This document shows, in pieces, positions 57,186-64,000 of a DNA stretch of 64,000 bases (within the stretch, counting starts at the first letter, position 1; each line of letters begins with the position of its first letter). Source of the DNA: Microbacterium sp. SORGH_AS_0969 (GTDB lineage Bacteria > Actinomycetota > Actinomycetes > Actinomycetales > Microbacteriaceae); contig NZ_JAUTAG010000001.1 in NCBI RefSeq assembly GCF_030818255.1, positions 248,001 through 312,000 of the forward strand, in the 5' to 3' direction. The notes under the pieces were generated by a model. That model saw only the letters and a program-made list of their open reading frames with translations, was not told the DNA's origin and searched no databases. A program made the position numbers and the translations under genes.

Positions 57186-58050
57186 ATGCCGGAGATGCCT
57201 GAGGTCGAGGGGCTCGTGGGGTTCCTGCGCGGCCGTGTCACGGGGCTGCACGTTTCGAAGGCAACCGTGTCGGCGATCAATGCGCTGAAGACCTACGACC
57301 CGCCTTTGACGGCTCTGGTGGGCTCGGCCGTCACCGCCGTCGACCGGCACGGCAAGTTCGTCGACGTTTCGACCGACGCGGGAGTGCACCTGGTCTTCCA
57401 CCTCGCGAAGGCGGGGTGGCTGCGCTGGTACGACGCGTTGCCGTCCACGATCATCAAGCCCGGGAAGACCCCGATCGCCCTGCGCGTCGGCTTCGACGAC
57501 GCGCTCGGGCTTCGACCTCACCGAGGCCGGCACGAAGAAGTCGCTCGCCGTCTATGCGGTGCGCACCCCCGACGAGGTGCCCGGCATCGCGCGGCTCGGT
57601 CCCGACCCGCTGAGCGACGGCTTCGACCGCGCCGCGTTCGGCAAGCTGCTCACCGGTCGCCGCACGCAGATCAAGGGCGTGCTGCGCGATCAGTCGATCA
57701 TCGCCGGGGTCGGCAACGCGTACTCCGACGAGATCATGCACGCCGCGAAGATGTCTCCATATGCCCTCGCCGCGACGCTCACCGACGACGAGGTCGACCG
57801 GCTCTTCCGCGCGATGGTCGAGACGCTCACCGAGGCGATCGACGAAGCGCGCGGCAAACCGCCGGCGGAGCTGAAGGATGCCAAGAGGCGCGGCATGCGC
57901 GTGCACGGACGACGTGGCGAGGCGTGTCCCGTCTGCGGCGACGAGGTGCGCAGCGTGTTCTTCGCCGACAACTCGCTCGAGTACTGCCCGACGTGCCAGA
58001 CCGGCGGCAAGCTGCTGGCCGACCGGCGGCTGTCGCGGCTTCTGAAATAG
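57186..58050 (+). pseudogene. Fpg/Nei-family DNA glycosylase, interrupted by a one-base insertion
   Basis: Base-excision repair glycosylase. MPEMPEVEGLVGFL at the start has the catalytic Pro2-Glu3. HLAKAGWLRWYD and the H2TH region ILRD-equivalent (GVLRDQSIIAGVGNAYSDEI) follow, and the protein ends with a zinc finger (CPVCGDEV...YCPTCQTGGK). The frame breaks after GFDDALG: removing one G from GGG at 57507-57509 gives DDALGFDLTEAGTKKSL, the expected reading. All else is intact. A CAGCAT box lies 6 nt before ATG 57186. Confidence 0.85.
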
Positions 58051-58108
58051 CGCGCGGCCGGCGCCTTCGTGTCAATCCATGTCGGGGAATGAAACCGGCC
58101 ACACTGCG

Positions 58109-58137
58109 TTGACTACACTTCGAAGTGCAAACAACGT
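58109..58137 (+). promoter_or_regulatory. Candidate promoter of the rib operon
   Basis: TTGACT (58109-58114) and CAACGT (58132-58137) are separated by 17 bp and lie just before the riboswitch, as expected for a conventional promoter with a leader. Confidence 0.5.
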
Positions 58138-58278
58138 GCTCCGGGGTCGGTGAGAATCCGAACCGGCGGTGACAGTCCGCGAACCCCTCCGCCTGTGCGG
58201 TGGGGCCGATCCGGTGGAATTCCGGGACCGACGGTGATGCGACGGGAAACCGACGCTAGTCCGGATAGGAGGCAGCAC
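58138..58278 (+). ncRNA. FMN riboswitch (RFN element)
   Basis: The leader has the conserved RFN pattern: CTCCGGGGTCGGTGAGAAT, then CCGAACCGGCGGTGACAGTC, a variable CCTCCGCCTG stem, CGACGGTGATGCGACGGG, and the closing AGTCCGGATAGGAGGCAGCA. It lies 60 bp before ribD and should lower riboflavin gene expression when FMN is plentiful. The embedded AGGAGG suggests that access to ribosome binding or termination could be the control step. Confidence 0.95.
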
Positions 58279-58337
58279 GGACGGCGCATCGCGCCTTCCC
58301 GCTGGCCCTGCCCCGACGCCGCGGGAAGGACAGGGAA

Positions 58338-59369
58338 ATGGCATCCGCCGTCGAGATCGACGCCATGCGGCGAGCGCTGGAGCTCGCCCGGCGCGGCCCG
58401 CGCGGGCTCAACCCGCAGGTCGGCGCGGTCATTCTCTCCCCGACCGGCGAGATCCTCGCCGAGGGGTACCACCGCGGCGCAGGGACTTCGCACGCCGAGG
58501 TCGACGCCCTCTCGCAGCTCCCGCCCGGCGCGGCCCGCGGCACGACGGCGGTCGTGACCCTCGAGCCCTGCAACCACACCGGGCGCACCGGCCCGTGCGC
58601 GGTCGCCCTCATCGAAGCCGGCGTGGATCGTGTCGTCTTCGCTCTCGACGACCCCACGGATGCCGCGTCCGGTGGTGCCGACCGGCTCCGCGCCGCGGGG
58701 GTCGAGGTCGAGCGCGGCGTCGAGAAGGACGCCGCCGAGGAACTCATCCACGACTGGGCCGCCCTGCAGCGCACCGGTCGCCCGCACGTCACCGTCAAGT
58801 GGGCGCAGAGCCTCGATGGCCGTGCCGCCGCCGACGATGGGACGAGCCAGTGGATCACCGGACCGGCCGCGCGTCGCGACGTGCACTCCCGCCGAGCGGG
58901 CGCGGATGCGATCGTGGCCGGCACCGGGACGGTCCGCGCCGACGATCCGGCTCTGACCGCGCGGGATGAGAACGGCGCGCTCCTTCCCGCCCAGCCCGTA
59001 CCGGTCATCATCGGCGAGAGCGAAACGGCTCCGGATGCCGCCGTCCGCCGACACCCGCGAGAGCCCCTGTTCTTCGCGACGCACGACCTGCAGACGGTCC
59101 TCGCCGAGCTCGCCGGCCAGGGCATCCAGCGCGTCTTCGTCGAGGGCGGTCCGACCCTCGCGAGCGCCTTCATCCGGGACGGCCTCGCCGACGAGCTGCT
59201 CGTCTACGTCGCGCCGGTCCTGCTCGGAGGCTCGCGCCTCGCCCTCGGCGACATCGGCGTTCCCACCATCGACGCCGCCCGGCGCCTGGTCGTGGCATCC
59301 GTTCAGAACCTCGGCGACGATCTGCTGATCGTCGCCCACCCCACCACCCGAACGCAGGGAGATCACTGA
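58338..59369 (+). CDS. ribD: Bifunctional riboflavin deaminase/reductase RibD
   Basis: Catalyses deamination then reduction of the pyrimidine intermediate. The 343-residue protein has the zinc deaminase domain with TSHAEVDAL and EPCNHTGRTGPC, and a C-terminal RibD reductase domain with VKWAQSLDGRAAADDGTSQW, TGTVRADDPALT and VFVEGGPTLASAF. First gene after the riboswitch; its stop overlaps the ribE ATG by one base. Confidence 0.96.
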   Translation: MASAVEIDAMRRALELARRGPRGLNPQVGAVILSPTGEILAEGYHRGAGTSHAEVDALSQLPPGAARGTTAVVTLEPCNHTGRTGPCAVALIEAGVDRVVFALDDPTDAASGGADRLRAAGVEVERGVEKDAAEELIHDWAALQRTGRPHVTVKWAQSLDGRAAADDGTSQWITGPAARRDVHSRRAGADAIVAGTGTVRADDPALTARDENGALLPAQPVPVIIGESETAPDAAVRRHPREPLFFATHDLQTVLAELAGQGIQRVFVEGGPTLASAFIRDGLADELLVYVAPVLLGGSRLALGDIGVPTIDAARRLVVASVQNLGDDLLIVAHPTTRTQGDH

Positions 59370-60025
59370 TGTTCACCGGAATCGTCGAAGAGATGGGCGC
59401 CATCACCGCGGTCGAACCGTCGGGCGACGGCGTGCGCGTGACCGTACGCGCTCCCCTTTCGGTCTCGGATGCCGGCCACGGCGACTCGATCTCGGTCAGC
59501 GGCGTGTGCCTCACCGTCGTCGACCAGGGCGAGGACTGGTTCACCGCCGACGTGATGAAGCAGACGCTCGACATGTCGACGCTCGCCGACGTCGCACCGG
59601 GTCGCCCCGTGAACCTGGAGCGCGCGACGGCGGCGCACGGGCGCCTCGGCGGTCACATCGTCCAGGGCCACATCGACGGCACGGGCGTGGTGCGCGAGGT
59701 GCGTCCCGGTGCGCAGTGGAGCGTCGTGCGCATCGGCATCCCGAAGCACCTGGCTCCCCTCGTCGTCGACAAGGGGTCGATCGCGATCGACGGCGTCTCG
59801 CTCACCGTGAGCGCCGTGAGCGATGCCGGCGAGGCAGAGCAGTGGCTCGAGGTGTCGCTCATCCCTGAGACGCTCGCCGCGACAACCCTCGGTGAGGCGG
59901 TGGCCGGAACCCCGGTCAACCTCGAGACCGACATCCTCGCGCGCCACGTGCAGCGCATGCTCGCCTTCCGTGCATCTGAGAACCCCGCGGCTGACGCCGC
60001 ATCGACCGAGAGGGGCTCCGCATGA
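59369..60025 (+). CDS. ribE: Riboflavin synthase alpha subunit
   Basis: Dismutates two lumazine molecules to riboflavin. The 218-residue protein begins MFTGIVEEMGAI and has the two similar lumazine-binding halves, with GVCLTVVDQGEDWFTADVM and the second-half counterpart GVSLTVSAVSDAGE, and GGHIVQGHIDGTG between them. Overlaps ribBA at its stop. Confidence 0.96.
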   Translation: MFTGIVEEMGAITAVEPSGDGVRVTVRAPLSVSDAGHGDSISVSGVCLTVVDQGEDWFTADVMKQTLDMSTLADVAPGRPVNLERATAAHGRLGGHIVQGHIDGTGVVREVRPGAQWSVVRIGIPKHLAPLVVDKGSIAIDGVSLTVSAVSDAGEAEQWLEVSLIPETLAATTLGEAVAGTPVNLETDILARHVQRMLAFRASENPAADAASTERGSA

Positions 60026-61290
60026 GCCTGTCCACCATCCCCGAGGCCCTGGAGGCCCTGCGCGCCGGCCGGCCGATCCTGGTCGCCGACGACGAGAACC
60101 GCGAGAACGAGGGCGACGTCATCCTGTCGGCCGCGCTCGCGACCCGCGAAGCCCTGGCCTGGACCGTCCGCTGGTCCAGCGGGTACGTCTGCGCGCCCAT
60201 GCCCGCCGAGTGGGCGGACCGCCTCGACCTGCCGCCCATGGTCGCGGTCAACGAGGACGCGCGCGGCACCGCGTACACCGTGAGCGTCGACGCCGCGTCG
60301 GGTGTGACGACCGGCATCAGCGCCGCCGACCGCGCTCGCACGCTCAACGTCCTCGCCGACCCCGAGTCGGTGCCGACCAGCGTCATCCGCCCCGGGCACA
60401 TCCTCCCGCTGCGCGCCGTCGACGGCGGCGTCCGCGAGCGGGCCGGCCACACCGAGGCGGCGGTCGACCTCATGAAGCTCGCGGGCCTCGAACCGGTCGC
60501 CGCGATCGCCGAGGTCGTCGCCGAAGACGGCAGCATGATGCGCCTGCCCGGACTCTTCGAACTCGGCGAGCGCGACGGCATCCCGGTCATCACGATCGAG
60601 CAGCTCATCGGTTACCTCAACGAGACCGACCCGCTGCCCACATCGGCCCCCGCGCGCCGCCGTGTGAGCCTGCGTGCCGAGTCGAACGTGCCCACCACGC
60701 ACGGCGTCTTCCGCTTCCTCGCGTACAAGGACCGCGTCACCGGGACCGACCACATCGCGGTCGTCTCAGGTGAGCTGGGCACGGAGGCCCCACTCGTCCG
60801 CGTGCACTCCGAGTGCCTGACCGGCGAGGCGTTCGGCTCACTGAAGTGCGAATGCGGCCCCCAGCTCGACGCGGCACTCGACCGCATCGACAAGGACGGC
60901 GGCATCGTCATCTACATGCGCGGCCACGAGGGGCGCGGCATCGGCCTCATCAACAAGCTGCGGGCCTACAACCTGCAGGAGCGCGGCCTCGACACCGTGG
61001 ATGCCAACCTCGCCCTCGGCCTTCCCGCCGACGCGCGCGACTACGCCGCCGCGGCCGGCATCCTGGCCGACCTCGGTGTCGAACAGGTGCGCCTGTTGAC
61101 GAACAACACCGACAAGGTGAACCAGCTCCGCGGCTTCGGCCTCGACGTCGTCGAGCAGGTTCCGCTCCTCGTCGGCGTCGGCCCCAACAACCACCAGTAC
61201 CTCGAGACGAAGCGCGACCGGATGGGTCACATCATCGCCGAGGACGACCTGCGCGATGCCCTCGCGCACATGAAGGAAGAGAGCGCCTGA
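60022..61290 (+). CDS. ribBA: Bifunctional DHBP synthase/GTP cyclohydrolase II RibBA
   Basis: Supplies both precursors of lumazine. The 422-residue protein has the DHBP synthase domain with DDENRENEGDVILSA, TGISAADRARTL and GHTEAAVDLM. The GTP cyclohydrolase II domain has the zinc cysteines in CLTGEAFGSLKCECG, YMRGHEGRGIGLINKLRAY and LLTNNTDKV. Both halves look active. Coupled at both ends by overlapping codons. Confidence 0.96.
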   Translation: MSLSTIPEALEALRAGRPILVADDENRENEGDVILSAALATREALAWTVRWSSGYVCAPMPAEWADRLDLPPMVAVNEDARGTAYTVSVDAASGVTTGISAADRARTLNVLADPESVPTSVIRPGHILPLRAVDGGVRERAGHTEAAVDLMKLAGLEPVAAIAEVVAEDGSMMRLPGLFELGERDGIPVITIEQLIGYLNETDPLPTSAPARRRVSLRAESNVPTTHGVFRFLAYKDRVTGTDHIAVVSGELGTEAPLVRVHSECLTGEAFGSLKCECGPQLDAALDRIDKDGGIVIYMRGHEGRGIGLINKLRAYNLQERGLDTVDANLALGLPADARDYAAAAGILADLGVEQVRLLTNNTDKVNQLRGFGLDVVEQVPLLVGVGPNNHQYLETKRDRMGHIIAEDDLRDALAHMKEESA

Positions 61291-61763
61291 TGGCCGGTAG
61301 TGGAGCACCCGAGACCGGCGGCGTCGACGCGTCGGGCCTGAACGTCGTCGTCATCGCCGGCACCTGGCACGAGGTCATCACCGAGGGCCTGATCGCCGGG
61401 GCGAAGAAAGTGCTGGATGCCACGGGTGCCACGTACCGCGTGGTGCGCGTCCCAGGATCCTTCGAGCTGCCGGTCGCCGCGAAGGCCGCGTTCGACGGCG
61501 GGGCGGATGCCGTCGTCGCCCTCGGCGTGATCATCCGGGGCGGGACGCCGCACTTCGAGTTCGTCTCGTCGGCCGCGACCGACGGTCTCACCCGCGTCGC
61601 GCTCGACGCGGGCAAGCCCGTCGGCTTCGGCGTGCTGACCCTCGACGACGAGCAGCAGGGCCTCGACCGCGCCGGCCTCGAGGGGTCGAAGGAAGACAAG
61701 GGCGAAGAGGCCGCGGACGCGGCGATCCGTACCGCGCTGGTCCTGCGGGAGCTGCGCGGCTGA
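61290..61763 (+). CDS. ribH: 6,7-dimethyl-8-ribityllumazine synthase
   Basis: Condenses the two branches of the pathway to lumazine. The 157-residue protein has VRVPGSFELPVAAK, ALGVIIRGGTPHFEFVSSAA with the catalytic His, and GFGVLTLDDEQQGLDRAG. ATG overlaps the ribBA stop (TGATG). Last gene of the rib operon, followed by a strong terminator. Confidence 0.96.
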   Translation: MAGSGAPETGGVDASGLNVVVIAGTWHEVITEGLIAGAKKVLDATGATYRVVRVPGSFELPVAAKAAFDGGADAVVALGVIIRGGTPHFEFVSSAATDGLTRVALDAGKPVGFGVLTLDDEQQGLDRAGLEGSKEDKGEEAADAAIRTALVLRELRG

Positions 61764-61777
61764 GAGGTTCGGACGAG

Positions 61778-61808
61778 GGGCCCGGCGACCACTGCGGTCG
61801 CCGGGCCC
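61778..61808 (+). terminator. Terminator of the rib operon
   Basis: GGGCCCGGCGACC and GGTCGCCGGGCCC form a perfect 13-bp stem with an ACTGC loop, 15 bp after the ribH stop, followed by GTTCTCGTTC. Confidence 0.8.
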
Positions 61809-61833
61809 GTTCTCGTTCGCGGGGAGGGACGGA

Positions 61834-61950
61834 GGTGGCTGAGCCTGTCGAAGCCACCGGGGCGTCCGCGGGTCGGGGGCGGGCCCTTCGACAAGCTCAG
61901 GGACCGCGCGCGCGGGGCTCAGGGACCGCGCGCGGAGGTCAGGGACCGCG
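61834..61950. repeat. Cluster of dispersed TCGACAGGCTC-type repeats after the rib operon
   Basis: Units at 61834-61858 (GGTGGCT/AGCCACC arms, inverse orientation) and 61881-61905 (CCCT/AGGG arms), followed by two partial copies ending CTCAGGGACCGCG at about 61918-61950. Confidence 0.85.
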
Positions 61951-61994
61951 TCGCGGTGAGGCCCGCCTTCCTGGCGTCGGACCCGCGGGATCCC

Positions 61995-62000
61995 TACCCT
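61995..62000 (+). promoter_or_regulatory. -10 box of the small membrane protein gene (TACCCT)
   Basis: TACCCT ends 7 nt before ATG 62008. Confidence 0.45.
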
Positions 62001-62007
62001 GACCGGT

Positions 62008-62361
62008 ATGGAGATCCTGCGTCACGCCGTCGTCCTCGTCCACCTCGTGGGGTTCGCGATCCTCTTCGGCGCGTGGGTCGTCGAGGCCGTGGCGCGCCGC
62101 GTGCGCGTGACGCCGCTGATGAACTATGCCCTCGTGATCTCGCTCGTCTCGGGTCTGGCCCTGGCGGCCCCGTGGGGCCTGGAACACGACCTCAACTACA
62201 CCAAGATCGGCGTCAAACTCGTCGTCCTCCTCGCGATCGGCGCGCTCCTCGGCATCGGCTCGGCGCGGCAGAAGCGCGGCGCCGACCTGGCACCCGCGGT
62301 GTTCTGGCTCGTCGGCATCCTGACCCTGCTCAATGCCGCGCTCGCGGTGCTCTGGCGCTGA
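62008..62361 (+). CDS. Small four-helix membrane protein, function unknown
   Basis: A 117-residue protein with four hydrophobic helices: VVLVHLVGFAILFGAWVVEA, YALVISLVSGLALAAPWG, KLVVLLAIGALLGIG and FWLVGILTLLNAALAVLW. The conserved-looking H-x-x-G-F-A-I-L-F-G pattern and W-G-L-E-H-D-L-N-Y-x-K loop suggest a small integral membrane family, but I cannot name it. Single gene with its own promoter-like box. Confidence 0.75.
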   Translation: MEILRHAVVLVHLVGFAILFGAWVVEAVARRVRVTPLMNYALVISLVSGLALAAPWGLEHDLNYTKIGVKLVVLLAIGALLGIGSARQKRGADLAPAVFWLVGILTLLNAALAVLWR

Positions 62362-62445
62362 CGCGTCCGCCTTCCCAGCGCGCGCATAGACTGAACGGTC
62401 GGCGGTCCCCATCCGGGATCGCCTCCGGGTGCTGTTCGGCGATCC

Positions 62446-62470
62446 CGGATGCCAGCACCCCCGGCATCCG
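62446..62470. terminator. Hairpin with inverted GGATGCC pair downstream of the small membrane protein gene
   Basis: CGGATGCC and GGCATCCG pair over 8 bp with a 9-nt C-rich loop, between the small membrane protein and the MFS gene. Confidence 0.45.
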
Positions 62471-62530
62471 TCCCGCCCCACCCCGCGCTCCCACGACGGA
62501 CGCAACCGATCGCTCTCTCGTCAGGCAATC

Positions 62531-63982
62531 ATGACTTCCTCATCCCCCACCGTCCCCGCGTCGTCCGCTCCCGCCAATCCGCGCTCCCGTGTCATCACCG
62601 CGAGCCTCATCGGCACGACGATCGAGTTCTACGACTTCTACGCGTACGCCACCGCCGCGGTCCTCGTCTTCCCCGTCCTCTTCTTCCCGACCGGCAACGA
62701 CACGACCTCGCTGCTGCTGTCGTTCAGCGTCTTCGGCGCGGCGATGGTCGCGCGGCCCCTCGGCGCGATCGTGTTCGGCCACTTCGGCGACCGGTTCGGC
62801 CGCAAGGCCACGCTCGTGGCATCCCTTCTCACCATGGGTGTCGCGACCTTCCTCATCGGCTGCCTGCCGACCTTCAACGAGATCGGTGTCTGGGCGGCGA
62901 TCCTGCTGCTGATCATGCGTCTCGCGCAGGGGTTCGCCCTCGGCGGCGAGTGGTCGGGCGCGGCCCTCGTGGCGACCGAGAACGCCCCGAAGGGCAAGCG
63001 GGCCTGGTACGGCACGTTCCCGCAGCTGGGTGCGCCGATCGGCTTCATCATCGCCAACGGCATCTTCCTCATCATCAACTTCGCCCTGCCGCACCCCGAC
63101 GGCACCGCCCAGCGTTCGGCGGAGTTCCTCGCGTGGGGCTGGCGCGTGCCGTTCCTGTTCTCGGCCGTCATGGTGATCGTCGGCCTCTGGGTGCGACTCA
63201 AGCTCGTCGAGAGCGAGTCGTTCGCCAAGGCCGAGAAGACCGGCGTGATCAAGAAGTTCCCGCTCGGCGAGGCCATCCGCCGCAACTGGGTGCAGCTGAT
63301 CCTCGGCACGTTCATCATGCTGGCGACCTACGTGCTCTTCTATCTCATGACGAGCTTCACGCTCTCGTACGGCACCAAGCCCACGGAGGCCGGCGCCGCC
63401 GCGGCCGCGGAGAAGGCAGGAACGCCCTTCGATCCGGCCACGTACGTCCCCGGACTGGGCTTCGGCTACACCGACTTCGTCATCATGCAGATCATCGGCG
63501 TCGTCTTCTTCGGCATCTTCACGATGCTGTCGGGACCGGTGGCCGATCGTCTGGGGCGCAAGCGTCTGCTGATCGGGGTGACGATCGCGATCATCGTGTT
63601 CGGTCTGACGTTCTCGTTCTTCCTCACGCCGCAGACCGACGCGGGCTCCACGCGCCTCCTCGTCCAGGCCTTCCTCATCATCGGCTTCCTGCTGATGGGG
63701 ACGACGTTCGGCCCGATGGGCGCGGTGCTGCCCGAGCTGTTCCCGACGAACGTCCGCTACACCGGCTCGGCGATCTCGTACAACGTGTCGTCGATCCTGG
63801 GAGCGGCCCTCGCGCCGATCGTCGCGGTGGCGCTCTGGGCGGCCGGCGACGGCAACCCGTGGCTCGTGGGCGTCTACCTGTCGGCGATGGGTGTTCTCAC
63901 CCTCATCGCCGTGGTGCTCTCCCCCGAGACGAAGGACGTCGACTACGACGAGAACATCGCCGCCGGGGCGACCGCGCCGTAA
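62531..63982 (+). CDS. MFS transporter, metabolite:proton symporter type
   Basis: A 483-residue permease with twelve helices of the metabolite:H+ symporter (MHS) group. Signatures are IGTTIEFYDFYAYATAAVLV, the loop motif FGHFGDRFGRKATL, LRLAQGFALGGEWSGAAL-like RLAQGFALGGEWSGA, and ADRLGRKRLLIGV in the second half. A hydrophilic loop of about 30 residues lies mid-protein. Relatives carry alpha-ketoglutarate, proline/betaine or shikimate; the substrate here cannot be assigned. ATG 62531 is chosen by alignment to the first helix. Confidence 0.9.
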   Translation: MTSSSPTVPASSAPANPRSRVITASLIGTTIEFYDFYAYATAAVLVFPVLFFPTGNDTTSLLLSFSVFGAAMVARPLGAIVFGHFGDRFGRKATLVASLLTMGVATFLIGCLPTFNEIGVWAAILLLIMRLAQGFALGGEWSGAALVATENAPKGKRAWYGTFPQLGAPIGFIIANGIFLIINFALPHPDGTAQRSAEFLAWGWRVPFLFSAVMVIVGLWVRLKLVESESFAKAEKTGVIKKFPLGEAIRRNWVQLILGTFIMLATYVLFYLMTSFTLSYGTKPTEAGAAAAAEKAGTPFDPATYVPGLGFGYTDFVIMQIIGVVFFGIFTMLSGPVADRLGRKRLLIGVTIAIIVFGLTFSFFLTPQTDAGSTRLLVQAFLIIGFLLMGTTFGPMGAVLPELFPTNVRYTGSAISYNVSSILGAALAPIVAVALWAAGDGNPWLVGVYLSAMGVLTLIAVVLSPETKDVDYDENIAAGATAP

Positions 63983-64000
63983 CCTCCGGATGCGGAACAG

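Overview
This window looks like chromosome from a high-GC actinobacterium of the family Microbacteriaceae, most likely Microbacterium or a close relative. The evidence is the very GC-rich codon use, the acyl-CoA carboxylase set with a separate epsilon subunit, a fused RmlC-RmlD protein, a disulfide-less LpdA flavoprotein, and many genes whose start codon lies 6-7 nt after a TANNNT box, which indicates leaderless transcripts. No tRNA, rRNA, CRISPR array, integrase or insertion sequence was found.

Layout. (1) 1-12.3 kb is a cell-surface polysaccharide cluster: the start of an RgpF-like gene, rmlA, rmlB, an rmlC-rmlD fusion, a polytopic membrane protein with a frameshift, a secreted FG-GAP repeat protein, a small lipoprotein, two glycosyltransferases and an LCP-family ligase. 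(2) 12.3-17.7 kb holds purE, purK, a PH-domain membrane protein, birA, accD and accE. (3) 18-21 kb holds a NarL-type two-component system and an extra membrane protein that resembles a degenerate kinase. (4) 21-25 kb holds a TrmA-like methyltransferase, maf and the biotinylated carboxylase subunit; birA can charge the latter, which works with AccD and AccE. (5) 25.4-29.4 kb holds lpdA, purine nucleoside phosphorylase and a phosphohexomutase. (6) 29.9-37.8 kb is a mannitol PTS island: a PRD regulator, an orphan EIIB, HPr, EI, MtlA, MtlF and MtlD. (7) 37.9-40.2 kb holds an alpha/beta hydrolase and an AbiEi/DUF559-type endonuclease-like gene set among 82-bp inverted-repeat elements. (8) 40.2-48.5 kb is a leftward nucleoside uptake and salvage cluster: BMP lipoprotein, ABC ATPase, two permeases, cdd, deoA and add. 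(9) 48.7-53.7 kb holds manC and, divergently, sdhCDAB. (10) 53.7-64 kb holds a YihY-type membrane protein, xth, trpS, an Fpg/Nei glycosylase, an FMN riboswitch with ribD-ribE-ribBA-ribH, a small membrane protein and an MFS transporter.

The backbone order (purE, purK, PH protein, birA, accD, accE, maf, accA, lpdA, punA, phosphohexomutase, add, deoA, cdd, sdhCDAB) follows, from memory, the Mycobacterium tuberculosis Rv3275c-Rv3319 region, so the mannitol island, the two-component system, the nucleoside transporter and the DUF559 locus stand out as lineage-specific additions.

The most interesting signal is non-coding. At least three families of paired inverted repeats occur in intergenic spaces. 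One has fixed 81-82-bp units around an intact AbiEi/DUF559 gene whose stop codon lies in a repeat arm. Another surrounds what looks like the eroded N-terminus of a similar gene. This suggests an element/nuclease partnership comparable in logic to REPIN/RAYT, although that is inference. A separate dispersed repeat with core TCGACAGGCTC occurs in gaps and in frame inside accD, deoA and sdhB. The word GGATGCC is strongly over-represented and recurs as inverted pairs in terminator hairpins. Three conserved genes (the surface membrane protein, add and the glycosylase) each carry one apparent single-base insertion, which may be assembly error.
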